A DNA stretch of 64,000 nt, from positions 49,781,169 to 49,845,168 of the forward strand of contig OX485806.1 in NCBI GenBank assembly GCA_950295325.1, read 5' to 3'. The position numbers and the translations under genes are program-made. Below the pieces are notes generated by a model. It had not been told where the DNA came from, searched no databases, and worked only from the letters and a program-made list of their open reading frames with translations. Origin of the DNA: Polytrichum commune (lineage: Eukaryota > Streptophyta > Polytrichopsida > Polytrichales > Polytrichaceae). Shown here one piece after another: positions 11,342-24,382 of the stretch. Numbering within the stretch: the first letter of the stretch is position 1; each line of letters opens with the position of its first letter.

Positions 11342-14300
11342 TGTTAAAGGTGACCTCTCCATGAGGAATGCCCGAAACACCATGGGCACAAGGGAACCCT
11401 AGAGTGATACCCAGGACTTGTGGCGCTGTTGGCGAGAGAACCCAAGTGATCCTAGTGTGAGTGAAGGCTTTGTTACGAACGCCTTCCACCCACGGAGACT
11501 ATGAGTCACAAAGGTAAGGCCATGATCAATGCTTATCTTATGGCGTGGCGATTCTACACTCCTCAATACCAACTTAATCCGATGTATAAGATAGGAGATG
11601 TGGCAATATGAGTAGGGCAATGTCTCGAACAACGCCTTGGTATGGCAGTGGCATGGGAGTGGCTTTTGGGACTGCCATGGTTTGAATAGGCATAACATTC
11701 TTAATATTTGTGGTACAGATTTTTGGTCCAGGAATAGATATTTTGAAATTTTGATGAAATCTGAACTCAAAATGTAAATTAGAATGCAAAGTGAACACTA
11801 AAATAGGTGATTAGTGACTAGTTAATGGAAATGAGCAAAATGGGACTCATTTTACTCACCTAAATCAAGTCTCAAGAAATGAAGAGTCGTTTGGGCAGGA
11901 CTATAGTCATGTGAATATGTTGAAGAGACTCTTGAGATCAAGCTACGAAGCAAGGTGGCAGTTGGGGAAGTTGGTTCATGAGATATAGACCAGGAAAAGG
12001 GGAGAGGAGAGTTCAGTTCCTCTCGCAAAGAGAGCCTCTTCTGCTTCCATAGTTTTCTACACCCTTAGCGTGGTTGCTCGATCCGGATGTGAAGCCCTCT
12101 TATGACGTATCAGATTTCTTTTGAATATAAAAAAATATTATTGATCATTGTTTCCATGTTTTCATTGTTGACTCAATTGTCTTACTCGGGAGGCTTCTTG
12201 TGTGAATGTCTTCTTCAAAATAATAAAGAGTCTGTATGAGTGTTTGAGATAATTGGAACTCCCTTTCGAGAAGGAAGAGATTTTGTTGTGGCGATTGCAG
12301 TGAAGAAGTCTCAAGGAACAATCCCGGGGGAAACTCCAGGTGTAGGAAATCATCATCTGATTGAAGCGGAATGTGAGTCTGCGATTAATTTTGGATCCCT
12401 GGGAGAGGGTAAAGAAACACTACCAGTTGTTCTGGAGTGTATAAAAATGTGAGTGATGTGCTTTGAGAAATGAAGTCATGAGGTATATGAATGATGATCA
12501 ATTTGTGATCAGCATCTCTGAATCAAAGTGGTAGTAAGGGAAGATTCCTTTCATGCCATGAGAAATATAACTTGCATCACGAGTTTTGAATTAGAAATGG
12601 TTGATTGATACGATAATTAACTCTTAAGATCCTCATGTGAAAGGAGTGAATCTCATTTATCTCTGCCTAAGACGCACGAGAGGAAATCGTGCATCCTTCC
12701 TGTGAAAGGAGATTGAAAAATGAGTGAGAATCAGTTTGTTCAGACTATAGTCTTGCACTATATAAGGATGTGAAATCCTGTGACTTTGGTGGATCTACTC
12801 GAACGGAATTGAAGAGTGAATTGTGGGTATACTTTAGACTGGTTTAAGTGAGAGCAAGAATTCCATTCATATAGCCCATGAATTCTTTCTTTGGACAACA
12901 TGCTCACATGTTGATAAGGGTGGATTATCGGATGAGAAGTACCTAGATGAGAGGGCGACTACACTCATCCTCATGTCAATGTTGATGTAGCGACCCTATA
13001 TCAAGTATTCAAAGCAAAATTATCACTCGGAATGGGAATCTAAAGTGGAAGCTTCCCAGTGAGACAGGAGTAAAGGAGAGTAGATTAAATGTTACTTCGT
13101 GTTCGGATGGGCGTAATCCTCGATTCAAAAGATGTAATTGCGGTTAAATCTCTTGTGATTGAGGCAATTGACGGAACTAAGATATTTCCAAAGACATTCG
13201 CCGCGACCATAGTCTCTTGAGAATGTGAAGAGGCAGAGAAGGCGGAGCGTCGAAGTGAAAAAGGTGAGTCGTGGAGAGGAAGAGGCGTGTGTGGCTTATC
13301 CCATATCGTTTGGGGGAAGGCTCAAGGGCAAGTATATAAGGAGAAGTGGCCAACACCTCGTTTGAGAACAAGACGCTGACTTGGAACTGGTTATTGGTTA
13401 CTTGCTACTTGTTACTAAGACTATGGCCTTCTTTGTGAGACTCGTTACTTGGAACTGGTGACTGGTTCTTGAGACTATGGTTGGTTACTCAGACTATGGC
13501 CGAGCCGTCTAGACTATGGTCCTCGGGATTAGACTCTTTGCTCAGTCCGGTTCGCTTAGCTCGGTCACTAGGTTCGCGTTACTTGTAACTAGACTTTTGC
13601 AAATTACAATAATTAATTTTAATGCATTAAGTATAACATGATTGTATTAAATTCAAAAGGATAAATTTTTTTTTTTGCCACAATATTAATTCAACCCAAT
13701 TAATCTAAAGTCTTGAGGGGTATGAGAAAGATGTGTGATATATATATATATACTAACCTGTGGTATGGCCTATGGTCCCTGGATACTTAATTGAAGAGAC
13801 TATGGTCCAAACCAAGGTGCTTTGGCCTTGGAGTTATAAGACTATGGTGTACTCAAATGCCTATTGTTGAGTTGTGACTCTCTACATTGCTAAATCACCA
13901 TAAGAGTGATGTTACTGACGAGAATGGGTTGTAAGGAAGTGACTGAACAATTGCATGTACTGCTGTGAGTGACCTTTAACCTTAATTAAATCTGTCTTAA
14001 AATCTCTTCTAAAAGTCATTTTCCTTGGGTTTGTTGTCCTAAATTCATCTTAATACCCTTGTGAACTATCAATTAACTTAATGGTGATCCCTAGATTCTA
14101 AACCTGACACTCATTTGGCCTTCTTTGTGTGGTTTTCTTAATTGGAACCCAATCTAAAAACCTATCTACAATACTTGCTCGAATGGGGTAAGCAAAGCCT
14201 CCATCAAAATCTATGTGAAACGCAAATGACCATGAAGTGGTTCTATATAGGCATCGAAGATTATACAAAGAAGTAATTTTGGTCTGAAGCTGCTAGGAGT

Positions 14301-14412
14301 TTTTAGCCTAGCGGCTAAGGAAAAATATCTACTTCGCCCCAAGTTTTGGTAGAGAGACAAAAGGTTTCCTGATAGTGGGGTAGGGGCCTTGCCAAAAGTC
14401 CTAGAGGCTTAT
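11342..14412 (+). mobile_element. Chromovirus-family LTR copy split by a nested insertion
   Basis: 11342-11708 matches the first third of the LTRs at 26835 and 43341, including the 'aacaccatgggcacaaggg' stretch. 14171-14412 continues the same LTR through 'gtagagagacaaaaggttt' and 'cctagaggcttat', then breaks off. The two halves are separated by a 2.46-kb insertion. The right third of the LTR is missing, so this is a truncated solo LTR or LTR remnant. Confidence 0.7.
11709..14170. mobile_element. TG...CA-bounded 2.46-kb insertion inside an LTR
   Basis: The segment begins TGTGGTAC and ends ATCTACA. It is flanked by ATATT (11704-11708) and ATACT (14171-14175), a 5-bp target duplication with one change. 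The uninterrupted LTR family reads straight across this point as 'aatacttgc'. The insert has no recognisable coding region. It contains repeated 'agactatgg' phrases between about 13420 and 13860. A long solo LTR or a non-autonomous LARD-like element fits best, based on the termini and duplication. Confidence 0.6.
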
Positions 14413-15049
14413 CACTAAAAAGAAAACGCAAAAAAATGATTGGGATTTATAACTACTATATGCATCATTTTTAGTCTTCAATCTCGTCATGTCGGACCAA
14501 TCGCTCCAGACAAAATAACTATGGTCATATTGGATAATTTTTGTTTCTCATGGCGCATTCCTCATGATACGTTGTGAGGCCAAACCCACCATCCTTAAGC
14601 GTCCTAGTCCGGGTGATGGTTTTGAGAATCACATGTGTGATATTGGAACTCGTAGCAACATGGAATGTGGGTTCCACATCAATAAGCTCACGGCTTACTT
14701 CAAGTCATGATGTTTTATTAATGTGATCCTCTTGAATAGGTAAATTCTTGGTCTTCTCAAGGGTCCAACCCACAGCCTTGGCCACACATGCCCTCAAAGA
14801 TCTTCCTTTTAAAACCTTGGTCATGGTCGATGATTCTTCACTAGTGCTTGTTGCCTCGTTGATGCTATAGTGTATCGGCTCCATGGTGCTTCACGTCAAC
14901 ATTGCACTTCAACTCATCCCATTATAAGAACACAAGTGTTAAAAAACACTTGTCTCACTTGGCCTTGCTTCCTCTTCCACAAGTCCCTTACAATTCACTC
15001 CAAAGTTAACTCCTTAATACAACCCCTAACCCGGCTAGTCTAACCAACT

Positions 15050-15640
15050 AGCCTAACTAGCTAGCCACCAACCCAAGCTTCGTTCAAACTAACCAGCTGG
15101 TCTAACCACAGTCACTTAAACCACCAGCTAGGTTTAACCACAGTCACTTCAAACTAACCAGCAGTCACTTAGACTAACCAGCTGGGTTTAACCACAGTCA
15201 CTTCAAACTAACCAACAATCACTTAGACTAACCAGCTGGGTTTAACCACAGTCACTTAAACCACTAGCTGGGTTTAACCAGCATTAACTTCAAACTAACC
15301 AGCAGTAATTTAAGCTAACGAGCTGGTCTAACCAGCAGTAACTTAGACTAACCAGTTGGGTTTAACCAGCAGTAACTTAGACTAATTAGCTGGGTTTAAC
15401 CACAGTCACTTCAAACTAACTAGCTGGTCTAACCAACAGTCACTTAGACTAACCAGCTGGGTTTAACCAACAGTAACTTAGACTAATCAGCTGGGTTTAA
15501 CCAGCAGTAACTTAGACTAATCAGTTGGGTTTAACCAGCAGTAACTTAGACTAATCAGCTGGGTTTAACCACAGTCACTTCAAACTAACCAGCTGGTCTA
15601 ACCAGAAGTCACTTAGACTAACCAGCTGGGTTTAACCACC
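15050..15640 (+). repeat. Minisatellite, about 33-bp unit
   Basis: The array contains many copies of the phrases 'actaaccagctggg' and 'tttaaccacagtcactt' or 'tttaaccagcagtaactt'. They alternate with a basic period near 33 bases and form higher-order blocks in which 'tcaaactaaccagctggtc' recurs. It lies inside the inverted LTR. Confidence 0.85.
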
Positions 15641-15714
15641 TACACCGAGTCCAACCTGCCTGCAAACGAGTCCAGCAGCTCCGGGCTTTGGCCAACTACT
15701 AACCATAAAATCAA

Positions 15715-15870
15715 ATGCTTTGATTTAAATACTATAATTCTAAATACTAAAGTCTAAATACTATAAGTTTAAACACTATGAGTCTAAACACTATAAATCT
15801 CAATACTATAAATCTAAATGCTAGAAGTTGAACACTATGAGCTAAGCACTTGCTTCTAAATGCCTTAAAT
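15715..15870 (+). repeat. Short AT-rich tandem repeat, about 16-bp unit
   Basis: Repeated 'tctaaatactataaat'-type units with substitutions run for about 150 bases. They sit next to the minisatellite and inside the same LTR. Confidence 0.6.
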
Positions 15871-16485
15871 CAAACACTAACTACATCTAACAATATAAAG
15901 CTAACTTCAAGACTAAATGGTCTTGGCTCTCGACCTTGAAACCTTGCACACCCACGTGCCCCTTTCTTGCTCCCCACACACCCACACTTATAACACATGG
16001 GATGCTAAGGGAGCAAGAAGGAAAAGAGAGAGAGAGGAAAGAGTGAGGGTTATATAGTGAGGTGAAAGGGAGGAGGTGAGTACCCCCAAGGCTCAAGATA
16101 AGCCCTTTGATCCCTTCCTACTTTGTAGGCTCTCATCCTATCTTCTAAGCCTTCAACTCTTAAACCAACAACATAGATCCTAATTCAACCATTTAACTCA
16201 AGGAGCTACCCTTGGTTTACCACACACTACGCTCACCTAACTAAGGAACTTTCTTCATGCCGCTAAACTTCTAATCAACCACTCTATACAAGCCTAAGGC
16301 CTAAACATAACTTCACTCAAGCCTCACTCTTTTTATATTTTTGTGAATAATCATAAAACATCAAAATATAACTTCTAATGGTTTCCAAGGGTTAAGAACA
16401 CATGTGGGCACCATTTTGGGCTCACATTATTGGCGACCATCGGGGGATAGATCCCAAATTTCTTGCTCCGAAGGTAAGTGCCGAC

Positions 16486-17987
16486 TCACACTTTGTACTC
16501 TTTACATCTACTCCCTGAAGTGCGGGTAAGGAAGAGTTCGCCGTTCAACGTTTCCAATTGGAGTGAGTTGTTAGGAAAAACTGCATGCACAAAGTAAGGC
16601 CCTAACCACACCGCATCAAATTTTACAGGGAACTCAAGTTTCCTTGCGTCTTGTATCATTACCATCCTTCCCGGTTGAAATGCCATTTTCTTATGTCTTT
16701 TGTCGAAGATGATTTTTCTTCGACGTTGAATCGCCTCGATATGTTGAGCGGCCGTCCGTCGTCGCTCGTCAAGCTCCTCCAAGTCGGTGAGCCTATTCTT
16801 CAAGGATTGTTTGTCGGTAAGTCTCAAATCTATGGCCACCTTAAGTGATTCTACCTCATATTCGATCGGAAGTGTGGCTTCCAAACCATACACCAATGAA
16901 AAAAGTGTGGCATGGGTAGTCACCTTGTAGGTTGTCCGGTATGCCCATAGTGTCGCGGTCAACTTGATGTCCCAATATCGCTTTGAGTCTATAACTGTCT
17001 TGCGTAGAATGCTCACTAAAATCCCGTTGACACGCTCTGTTTGACCATTGGTCTGCGGATGGTAATGTGTAGTTTTCCTATTATCTATTTGAAACTTACT
17101 AGTCATTTCGCTAATGAGATCATTCAGAAATTGTGTACCTTTATCACTAACTAGAAGTTTAGGACATCCAAACCTAGTGATAATGTTCTCATACATGAAA
17201 ATAGCCGCGTGAGCGGCCGTATCCGTTTTGACTGCTTTGGCCTCTGCCCACTTTGTTAAATATTCCGTGGCCACTACGATGTAAACCATTCCCCTTGAGG
17301 AATGAGGATGAACCGGTCCCACATAATCTATTCCCCATTTTTCAAAAGGAACTAATGGTAAAGAGACATGTAGTGGCATTTCTATCCTAAGATCAATTCT
17401 GGCGTACCTTTGGCAAACATCACATTTTTTTACATAATCGTGTGAGTCCTTAAACAAGGTAGGCCAAAAGTATCCGGCTCTAAGTATTTTTTGGCCGGTA
17501 AGTTGCCCTGATAAATGCCCGCCGCATGCGCTATCGTTGCATGCCAATAAAATGGAAGGCACCTCCGTTGCGGACACACACCTCCTAAGTAGGCCGTCGG
17601 TTCCTCTCTTAAACAATCTATGTCCCAACACCATGAAATGTCTACTATTAACCCTTACTTTTCTTCTGTCTTCCTTGGACCACTCCTCGGGCAATGTTTG
17701 GGTCGTCAAGAATTCCACGATACCCGCATACCAATCCGGTCTTGAAGTAACCACAAAGAGATCATCATCCATTAGCCTATCGTCCACCGGATTTTCTCCC
17801 ATCTTTTTCGACAATCTAGACAAATGGTCGGCTTGCAAGTGCATGCGGCCCGGTTTATATTCCACCGTGTAATCGAATTCCTCTAATAGCAAAACCCACC
17901 TCACTAATCTACCACTTAGCTCCGCCTTGTTCACCAAATATTTAATGGCCATGTGATCCACAAAGAAGACCACCGGGTTACACAAAT
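16486..17987 (-). pseudogene. Ty3/gypsy RNase H (C-terminal part) and integrase, 5' truncated
   Basis: An unbroken frame of 499 codons covers the last part of RNase H (FVDHMAIKYL, DHLSRL), the integrase zinc region (GGHLSG ... CDVCQRYA) and the catalytic core. The first Asp is in WGIDYVGPV, the second in LVSDKGTQF, and the Glu in QTNGQTERVNG. A C-terminal domain follows with FQPGRMVMI and VWLGPY. The first His of the zinc region appears to be Asn (CNDSACGGH), which would weaken zinc binding. Reverse transcriptase, protease and Gag are missing: homology stops abruptly at about 17987 where unrelated DNA begins. The sequence style (PFEKWGIDYVGP) and the long LTR next to it suggest the non-chromodomain Tat/Athila side of gypsy. 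Despite lacking stops, it is a fragment. Confidence 0.85.
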
Positions 17988-20900
17988 GGTCTAGTAGTTA
18001 GCATTTCAATTTTGATGACTAAATGTCATCATTTGGTATAACTATAAATAATATCATTAAAAAAACATCAAAATTTACATTCATGGCAGTTATGTCATTT
18101 GTATGATGAAGATGATTGAGCATAGTCATTATCTTCAAATATATTGCTTCATGATATGACTAAATCTAGTTATCGAATTTAAAAAACTTACAAAAAAATA
18201 TGCCTAAGTATAATCAACATATTCAAACAGTGGACCACAAGAGATAAATATATATAACAAATATATTGAAATATTTTACTACAATAGATGGCAAAACATA
18301 ATCAATATTTTCAAATACTTTATTTTAAGACATCTTATGTACATATGTCACTAACTAAGCAAGTTCAAATTATTGATTGCAAATGATATACACTACTACC
18401 CATCCTCTACCCAAAATGTGTTTCTTACATTCACCTATAACTCTAGACATGCATGGCATAGAGACTCGGTGGGCTATATTATAAAGTTCCTTATAACTTC
18501 TTTAATCTTCTTAATGGGATAGTAATCCAATTCTACATTTTTGAAGATGTTGTATTCATCATCGTGACTCCTATGTACCATTAGAGTTACACAACCTTTA
18601 GGTATTGTACCTCTTTCTACGTTTGTCATTTTTCGGTGCACAACCATCTTTTCCTCCTCTCACTTCATAACCCATCATTTCCATATTATTCCCTATTGAA
18701 AATGTGGAGGGAGGTGGGGTTTCTTCATCCACTACAACTACCTATAGTTCCAATAATTACGTAAATCAAAACCTCATAGAATAGCCATGAAAGTAAACAT
18801 GCGATTTGATGAAATACTAAATAGTCACATAGTTTGGCAGATTTATGTTTATATTTTTGGTAGTTTTTTCTTTTCTTTTCTTCCATACTTCATCTCCCTT
18901 AACTTCTTTATTTGTTTCATCATTTATACTTGGTCCATTGTGTTCTGCAATTTTTGTCCTTGGCCTCCATTATTCCCCTGCAGTTCTCATATTTGTTATT
19001 GGCCTCATGTGAGAATTTGCACCGATTTGGAGTTTCTTTACCTTTGTGATTTTTTTTTCAAATTTCTGAATAGGCACTAGGCTCTGATGTTAAATCAACA
19101 TTTTTTTTCCTTCTCATTGCATTTGTTTGCTTCTTGCTCCAACCTCTTCTAAGATTATTTTTTTTACGATGATTCTGTAGTAGTAGTTAGGATTTGCAAC
19201 GGACAACCTCATCAATTGAGGTAAGAAATATTAAATCAATAACTATGTTTAGTATCATTTTAGAAAATAATGACTAGTACTAGTCATACACTTAACAAAC
19301 ATGGCTTCTATTAGACCTAGACTTCACAAACATTACTACTATTAGTCATACACTACACAAATTTGACTACGCATCACATTGCAAGCATTATTGCAAATAA
19401 TTTCTACATTTATTATAGTCCATTCAATCTTCTAGTTTTTCTTCATTTTCTTCTCCGTGCTTTCATTTGCAAACTCATGGGGAAAATTAACTATTTTTGG
19501 GTTCTCTGCCAAGTTGCTTGTAGCATATGTTTCAATGTTTTGTTTTCCAATCATTATATTTTTCACCCCTATAATATTGAAAACAACCAATATCAACTTC
19601 ATACTATTTTCTAACCCTTCTATATGTGTGTGTGTAGGTTTTGATCTTGGCCCATATTTGTTAAGCAGCTGGATAAAAAATTACAATAAAATTTGCTTCC
19701 TCTATGGGAAGCAACAAATATGTGGTTTGTCCCAACTGTTTGTGTTTTATCCCCCCTCCATTTCTGCAACTCCATCTTGATCTCTTTACATGTTAAAGTC
19801 CTATCCAATTCAATTGCATGCATTAATATAGTCTTCTATTATGTTGGATTAATACTTACTGGGTAATAATAAAATATGGCCCACAACAACTCGCACAAAA
19901 TTCAAGAGTTTGAAACTCACTAGGTTTGTTGCGATCTTCTCCCCACCACAACAATACATCTTTTCTTAACGCACTGCCTTTTTTTTGCCACCCATGATGG
20001 CGGTTACTTAGACACCTTCCATCTTTAAGTTCTTTTACAACACATCCCTCTATACAATTGCACTTCAAGACAGTTGACCTTCCTATCTTCTTTATGTACG
20101 CAAATGATCTCATTTTGCAGTTAAGAGCCCCACCTCTACCTTTGTTATTTGCACGTCTAGGGGCTTTGCCTCCAAGGTCGTCAATATTCAAAGACATAAT
20201 TACTAGGTCATTCATGTTGACATCCCTTTTCTAAATAATCATGATTGGATCCGTCATCGTGTCATGATTCTTTCGACATTTTGATTTACTTGTGAGGTTT
20301 TTTTTACTCAATGTTTGGAATTGAGGTTACTCAATGTTTACCCTAAATCCTAAGGGGATTGCCGACATCGTCTAGGGTCATCTTCTTACCTCCTAGATTT
20401 GAGGCTTGTATTTGGCGTTTTTCCAATACACATGGGTGATTCACAAATGATGACCAACTACATAACTAGCCGTAGCAATGTTTTCTAGATTAATGACTAT
20501 AATTAATCATAGCTATGATGTGGATGACTAGTCTTAGTCATGTTTTCTAAAGTAATAATTAGTCTTGGCCATATTTTTTTAACTAATGACTAATCTTAAT
20601 CATATTTTTCTAAGGATTTTAGGTTTAGGGTTACGCACCTTTGCTGCGGGTCATTGACTCGACGGCGGTGTACATTCTTCGTTCCATTCTATCATCTCGT
20701 CATTATCGTCGTCCCCATTGTCTCTGGTGCAAAAATCCTCCTTCTTTGGTCTAGCACTAGATCAGATAGGGAACATCAAATAGAAGAAGGTCCACAACTT
20801 GGTTTGGAACGGCCACTATGAGGAGTTGATCTTCTTTTGCCTAGAATAAGGACGTCCTTGGAGTCCTGAAATTTGCATTCTAGCAATTCCTTGGAATATC

Positions 20901-23900
20901 CCTTCCACATGCTCACCCAATAAATTGGCTACGAACCTCAATATTACATGCTCAAAGAAAGACGGTGAGAGTGGAGATATTTGTGCCATTTTCCTTGTAG
21001 TGGAATACCAATGTTTAGACAACAATTGATTAAAAGGTTAAAGACATCTAGAAGCAAGCCTCACACCTCAATGTAGCAACAAAACTTCAACTAAGGAAAT
21101 GAAGGAGATAACCAATAACGCTAAACCAAAAGGAAGAACACCGAAGAACAAATGATGGTCAAAGAACAACACACTAGAGCAAAGAGGGAAGCAACCACGG
21201 AAATAGGTACTCAGCCATGAAATTACAAAGAAATTGTGTGGTAATAGGGTAGATAATCCACAAGGATAAGATAGGCAGTGATTTTAATGAAAAAAATCTT
21301 TAATGTACAAGGAGGATTATAAATAGCAATGTCATCCATTAAAGGAACAACTTATAAGGACATTATAGGAGAATATAGGATTAATAATTAGCATCCGGCG
21401 TGAAATTTTATTTGCCAACTCAAATCATTTTGATTTATGTCATTTGCGCCCAATCTCCACAAGATTAGGTTTGACACAAACCCTCCAACTATAAGCAATT
21501 AAGGCAGGAATTTGCAGACACGCCGACGTCGTAGTGAATAGCAATAGCAACTTAAATGGTAGTTTTGGGTTTATAATTTAGGTGTTTAATAGGTGGAAAA
21601 TGTATTTTGGTTTAGGGTTTCTGTTGCATGTCATCCACGTTGCATGTAGGTTTTAGGTTTTTTATTCTTTATGACTACATATTGTCATCGGTTTATAAAG
21701 ATAATGACTATATTTAGTCATGGTTGTCCTACATGTATGATTAGTCTTGATCATAGATCCTCGGTTAGGTTTAGGTTTTTCTCCATTGCTTAATATATTG
21801 ATGACTATTAGTAGTCATGTATTTTCTTTATTGAGCACTACAACTAGTCATAAGTTGACTAGGCATAGACATGATCAACTTCATTCATAGTATAATTCTA
21901 AATAATTCCACCGTCATCCTTGGACTTATATATGTCCTTTGCAAGATTGTCGTGTATAAGAAAAATGTTGGACCCCCTTCAATTGCATAGAAATATTTGA
22001 AAATGGATTCGACATCATGAGAGCATCTTTTACAATTATAATTGTGGGACATAGAGGAGAAAAAAACCAGATAGACAACAACTCACAAATCACGCATGCC
22101 CAAATAAAAAATACATAGGTACAAAAATATTATCAAAGAAAATCATCCACAACATCTTTGAGAATACAAGCAAAATCTTGAATTCAAGAAATCAATCATG
22201 ATATGTTTGCTAGACATCGTTGATGTTTTTCTTCTTTTGAGCAGTGTCTAGGTGGGATGGTGCGTAGCTTGCTATGTTGCACTCAAACATGTAGGAAATG
22301 CGGAGACCTTATGTGTAGGTTGCAATAATTGCTACTTTACAATCTATAATTCTAGTTACTTTACTACTTCAAAGGGATGGAGAGCCTAGTTCATTTAGCG
22401 ACCAATAAAGGTTGGCGCGTAATTTTGGGACGGATATTTTTCATAGACAATAGGGCTCATGAGCAATTCCAAAGCTCACTCCCTTTTCATATTGGAATAA
22501 GTGGGAGGTTAGAGTATCAACGCATCTGTACATGAAATGGGTGTATTTACATTGCAAGCATCAAAGACCATGGATGGATTATTGACATTTGTAAGGCAAT
22601 TATTTTTTAAAATGGAGTGCAAAAGTATGTACAAAGCAAACTCATAGTTTATAAAATATGTGCTACAATTAAAGAAAATTGTCTACCAAAATGGGGATGT
22701 TTTGAAAGGAAACATTGCATGTTTCATTTATAACTCTATTGGGAGGAAGGATATTGCCAATGTGTAGTGAAACTATATGTCGTTGCCTACACCGTGGAAC
22801 CCAAAAACATGGGGATATGCCATGTTGTAGCAACACGAGAAATTAAAGAGGGATATGAACAATTTACGCATTACCCAATAAATTGAACCATTGTAGTGGC
22901 CTCGAGTGAGGCATGCATCCACTGCTTCATTTGGCATAGTTTAGCGAGAGTTTAACAATTCCAGATTTTAGATGTAAGAAATCCTCTTTAGAACGAACTA
23001 TTGTAGCCAATTTCCATACGGATGACAAAATGTAGTCATTGTATTGGACTCTAGGACTACAAACTCTGAAACCATATGGATGACTAAATGTAGACCTTAT
23101 TTTTGACTTTATGACTACAAAAATTGGACATAGTTAATGGAATCTCCAAATATTGAAAGCGAACATGAAGAATTTGAAGTTGTACGAATGATACCATAGT
23201 ACCTAGGCGGATACAACAACAACCCTACTGATATTAATGATGGACTCGAGGATGACGAAGATGCCACCGCCATGGAAGAAAAAGAGTTTGAGAAGGTAGA
23301 ACTCATGAAGGTCTTAGATGAATAAATAAATCTATTATATGAGGGTTCTCAAATAACGCATTTAATTAGAATGCTTATTTTTTTAAATTGCTTTACAATT
23401 TTTGGAGTATCAAATGCATGTGCAGATGATTCACACTCTTCAAATTGATCAATTGATCCCTTATTCAGTAGATTCATTTGCATTTCCCCTTCATGTGCAG
23501 CAATTTTTTTTCTATAGATAACAAGAAAAAAAATGGGTGGAAGATTATTTTATGAAGAGGTCAAGAAGCTCAAGAGTATTATCAAAGATAGATAAAAAAA
23601 CCTGAAATGGATAGTCTATAGTAAGGCAAGGACGAAGAACATTATGGCCTAAGGCCCATATCCTTTTTCATTGGCACAACACCTGGTACCCTTGTATTGA
23701 GGGGATTCATGGATCTAACTACGCAAGACGTTGAACCAAGCGTTGGACGGTGGAAAATGGAAGGAAGGAAAGAAGAAAAGAAGGAACCGAGCGTTGGACG
23801 GTGGAAGACGGAAGGAAGGAAGGAAAGTTGCATGGCAAAGATAGTAGCTATAGGTGTATATCATTGTTTTTGTGATTTTATAAACTATGTATTTGCATAT

Positions 23901-24382
23901 TGCAAAGCCAAGAAAAAAATTGTGATGTTGTGTAAAAGTAATAGAACTCAAAAACATTGCAAATAAGTAAAAAATGATTGTATTGTCAAAATATAATATA
24001 CAACCAACAAAATGCCATTGCCATAAAACATTTGCTGAAATGATCAAAGACCAAGGAATCACAACATGAATAAGTATGAAGGAAGTCCAAATGCAATATA
24101 AAAACCTTTCATCATCAGGACCTGAAAATCATAGTAAGCTAAGTTATAATCTTAGTGATGTGGTCCGTTATAACTATTATGAAAATAAAGACTATTAAGA
24201 GAATATGTTCCCAACACATACTCTACATGATTCCCATCTAGGTCCTGTCGAATATGACTAAAAGCCTAGTCATATCATGACTAAAATCACTTCTAGTCAT
24301 CACTTTGGTCCTACAGGACTACCTTAAAACCGATAGTCATATTCGGTCATATGGTCGTAGTCATTTTTTCAAGTTTTCCTTA
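17988..24382. other. ATGACTA/TAGTCAT-rich region, candidate large DNA transposon(s)
   Basis: About 6.4 kb with no recognisable protein family. The heptamer ATGACTA and its complement TAGTCAT recur in both orientations, often as close inverted pairs. They occur near 18015, 18155, 19265, 20490-20620, 21675-21710, 21800-21860, 23015-23110 and densely at 24247-24365. Concentration at both ends resembles subterminal repeats bound by DNA-transposon transposases, but I could not find terminal inverted repeats or a target duplication. A frame near 23139-23325 (plus strand, one stop) encodes an acidic Asp/Glu-rich tail, and 19856-20215 on the minus strand encodes a Cys/Arg/Lys-rich peptide. Neither is assigned. 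Confidence 0.35.
23731..23828 (+). repeat. Two-copy purine-rich tandem repeat
   Basis: Two units of about 51 bases share 'gagcgttggacggtggaa' followed by GGAAGGAAGG-type purine runs. The unit is short and locally duplicated. Confidence 0.6.

Larger units (their letters stand above)
14575..16426 (-). repeat. LTR, TGTGAGC family, inverted copy 3
   Basis: On the minus strand the LTR starts at 16426 with TGTGAGCCC and lies just downstream of the integrase fragment at 16486-17987, as expected for a 3' LTR. Its far end matches copy 2 near 'gacgcttaag' (about 14590-14620). The exact terminus is not resolved. The LTR contains the 33-bp minisatellite at 15050-15640. The family's upstream junction, ending GATGGTCGCC, is conserved here and at 6024. 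Confidence 0.55.

Noticed and set aside
11229-11798. Overlapping minus-strand ORFs of 74-123 codons
   Set aside because: They lie inside an LTR that recurs at 26835 and 43341 where the frames are not preserved.
16427-16455. TGGCGACCATCGGGGG after an apparent LTR end looked like a tRNA-Asp primer site for a plus-strand element
   Set aside because: The same sequence, in the opposite sense, lies immediately upstream of the LTR start in copy 2 (6024), and the adjacent pol fragment is on the minus strand, so it is the internal-to-LTR junction and not a primer site.
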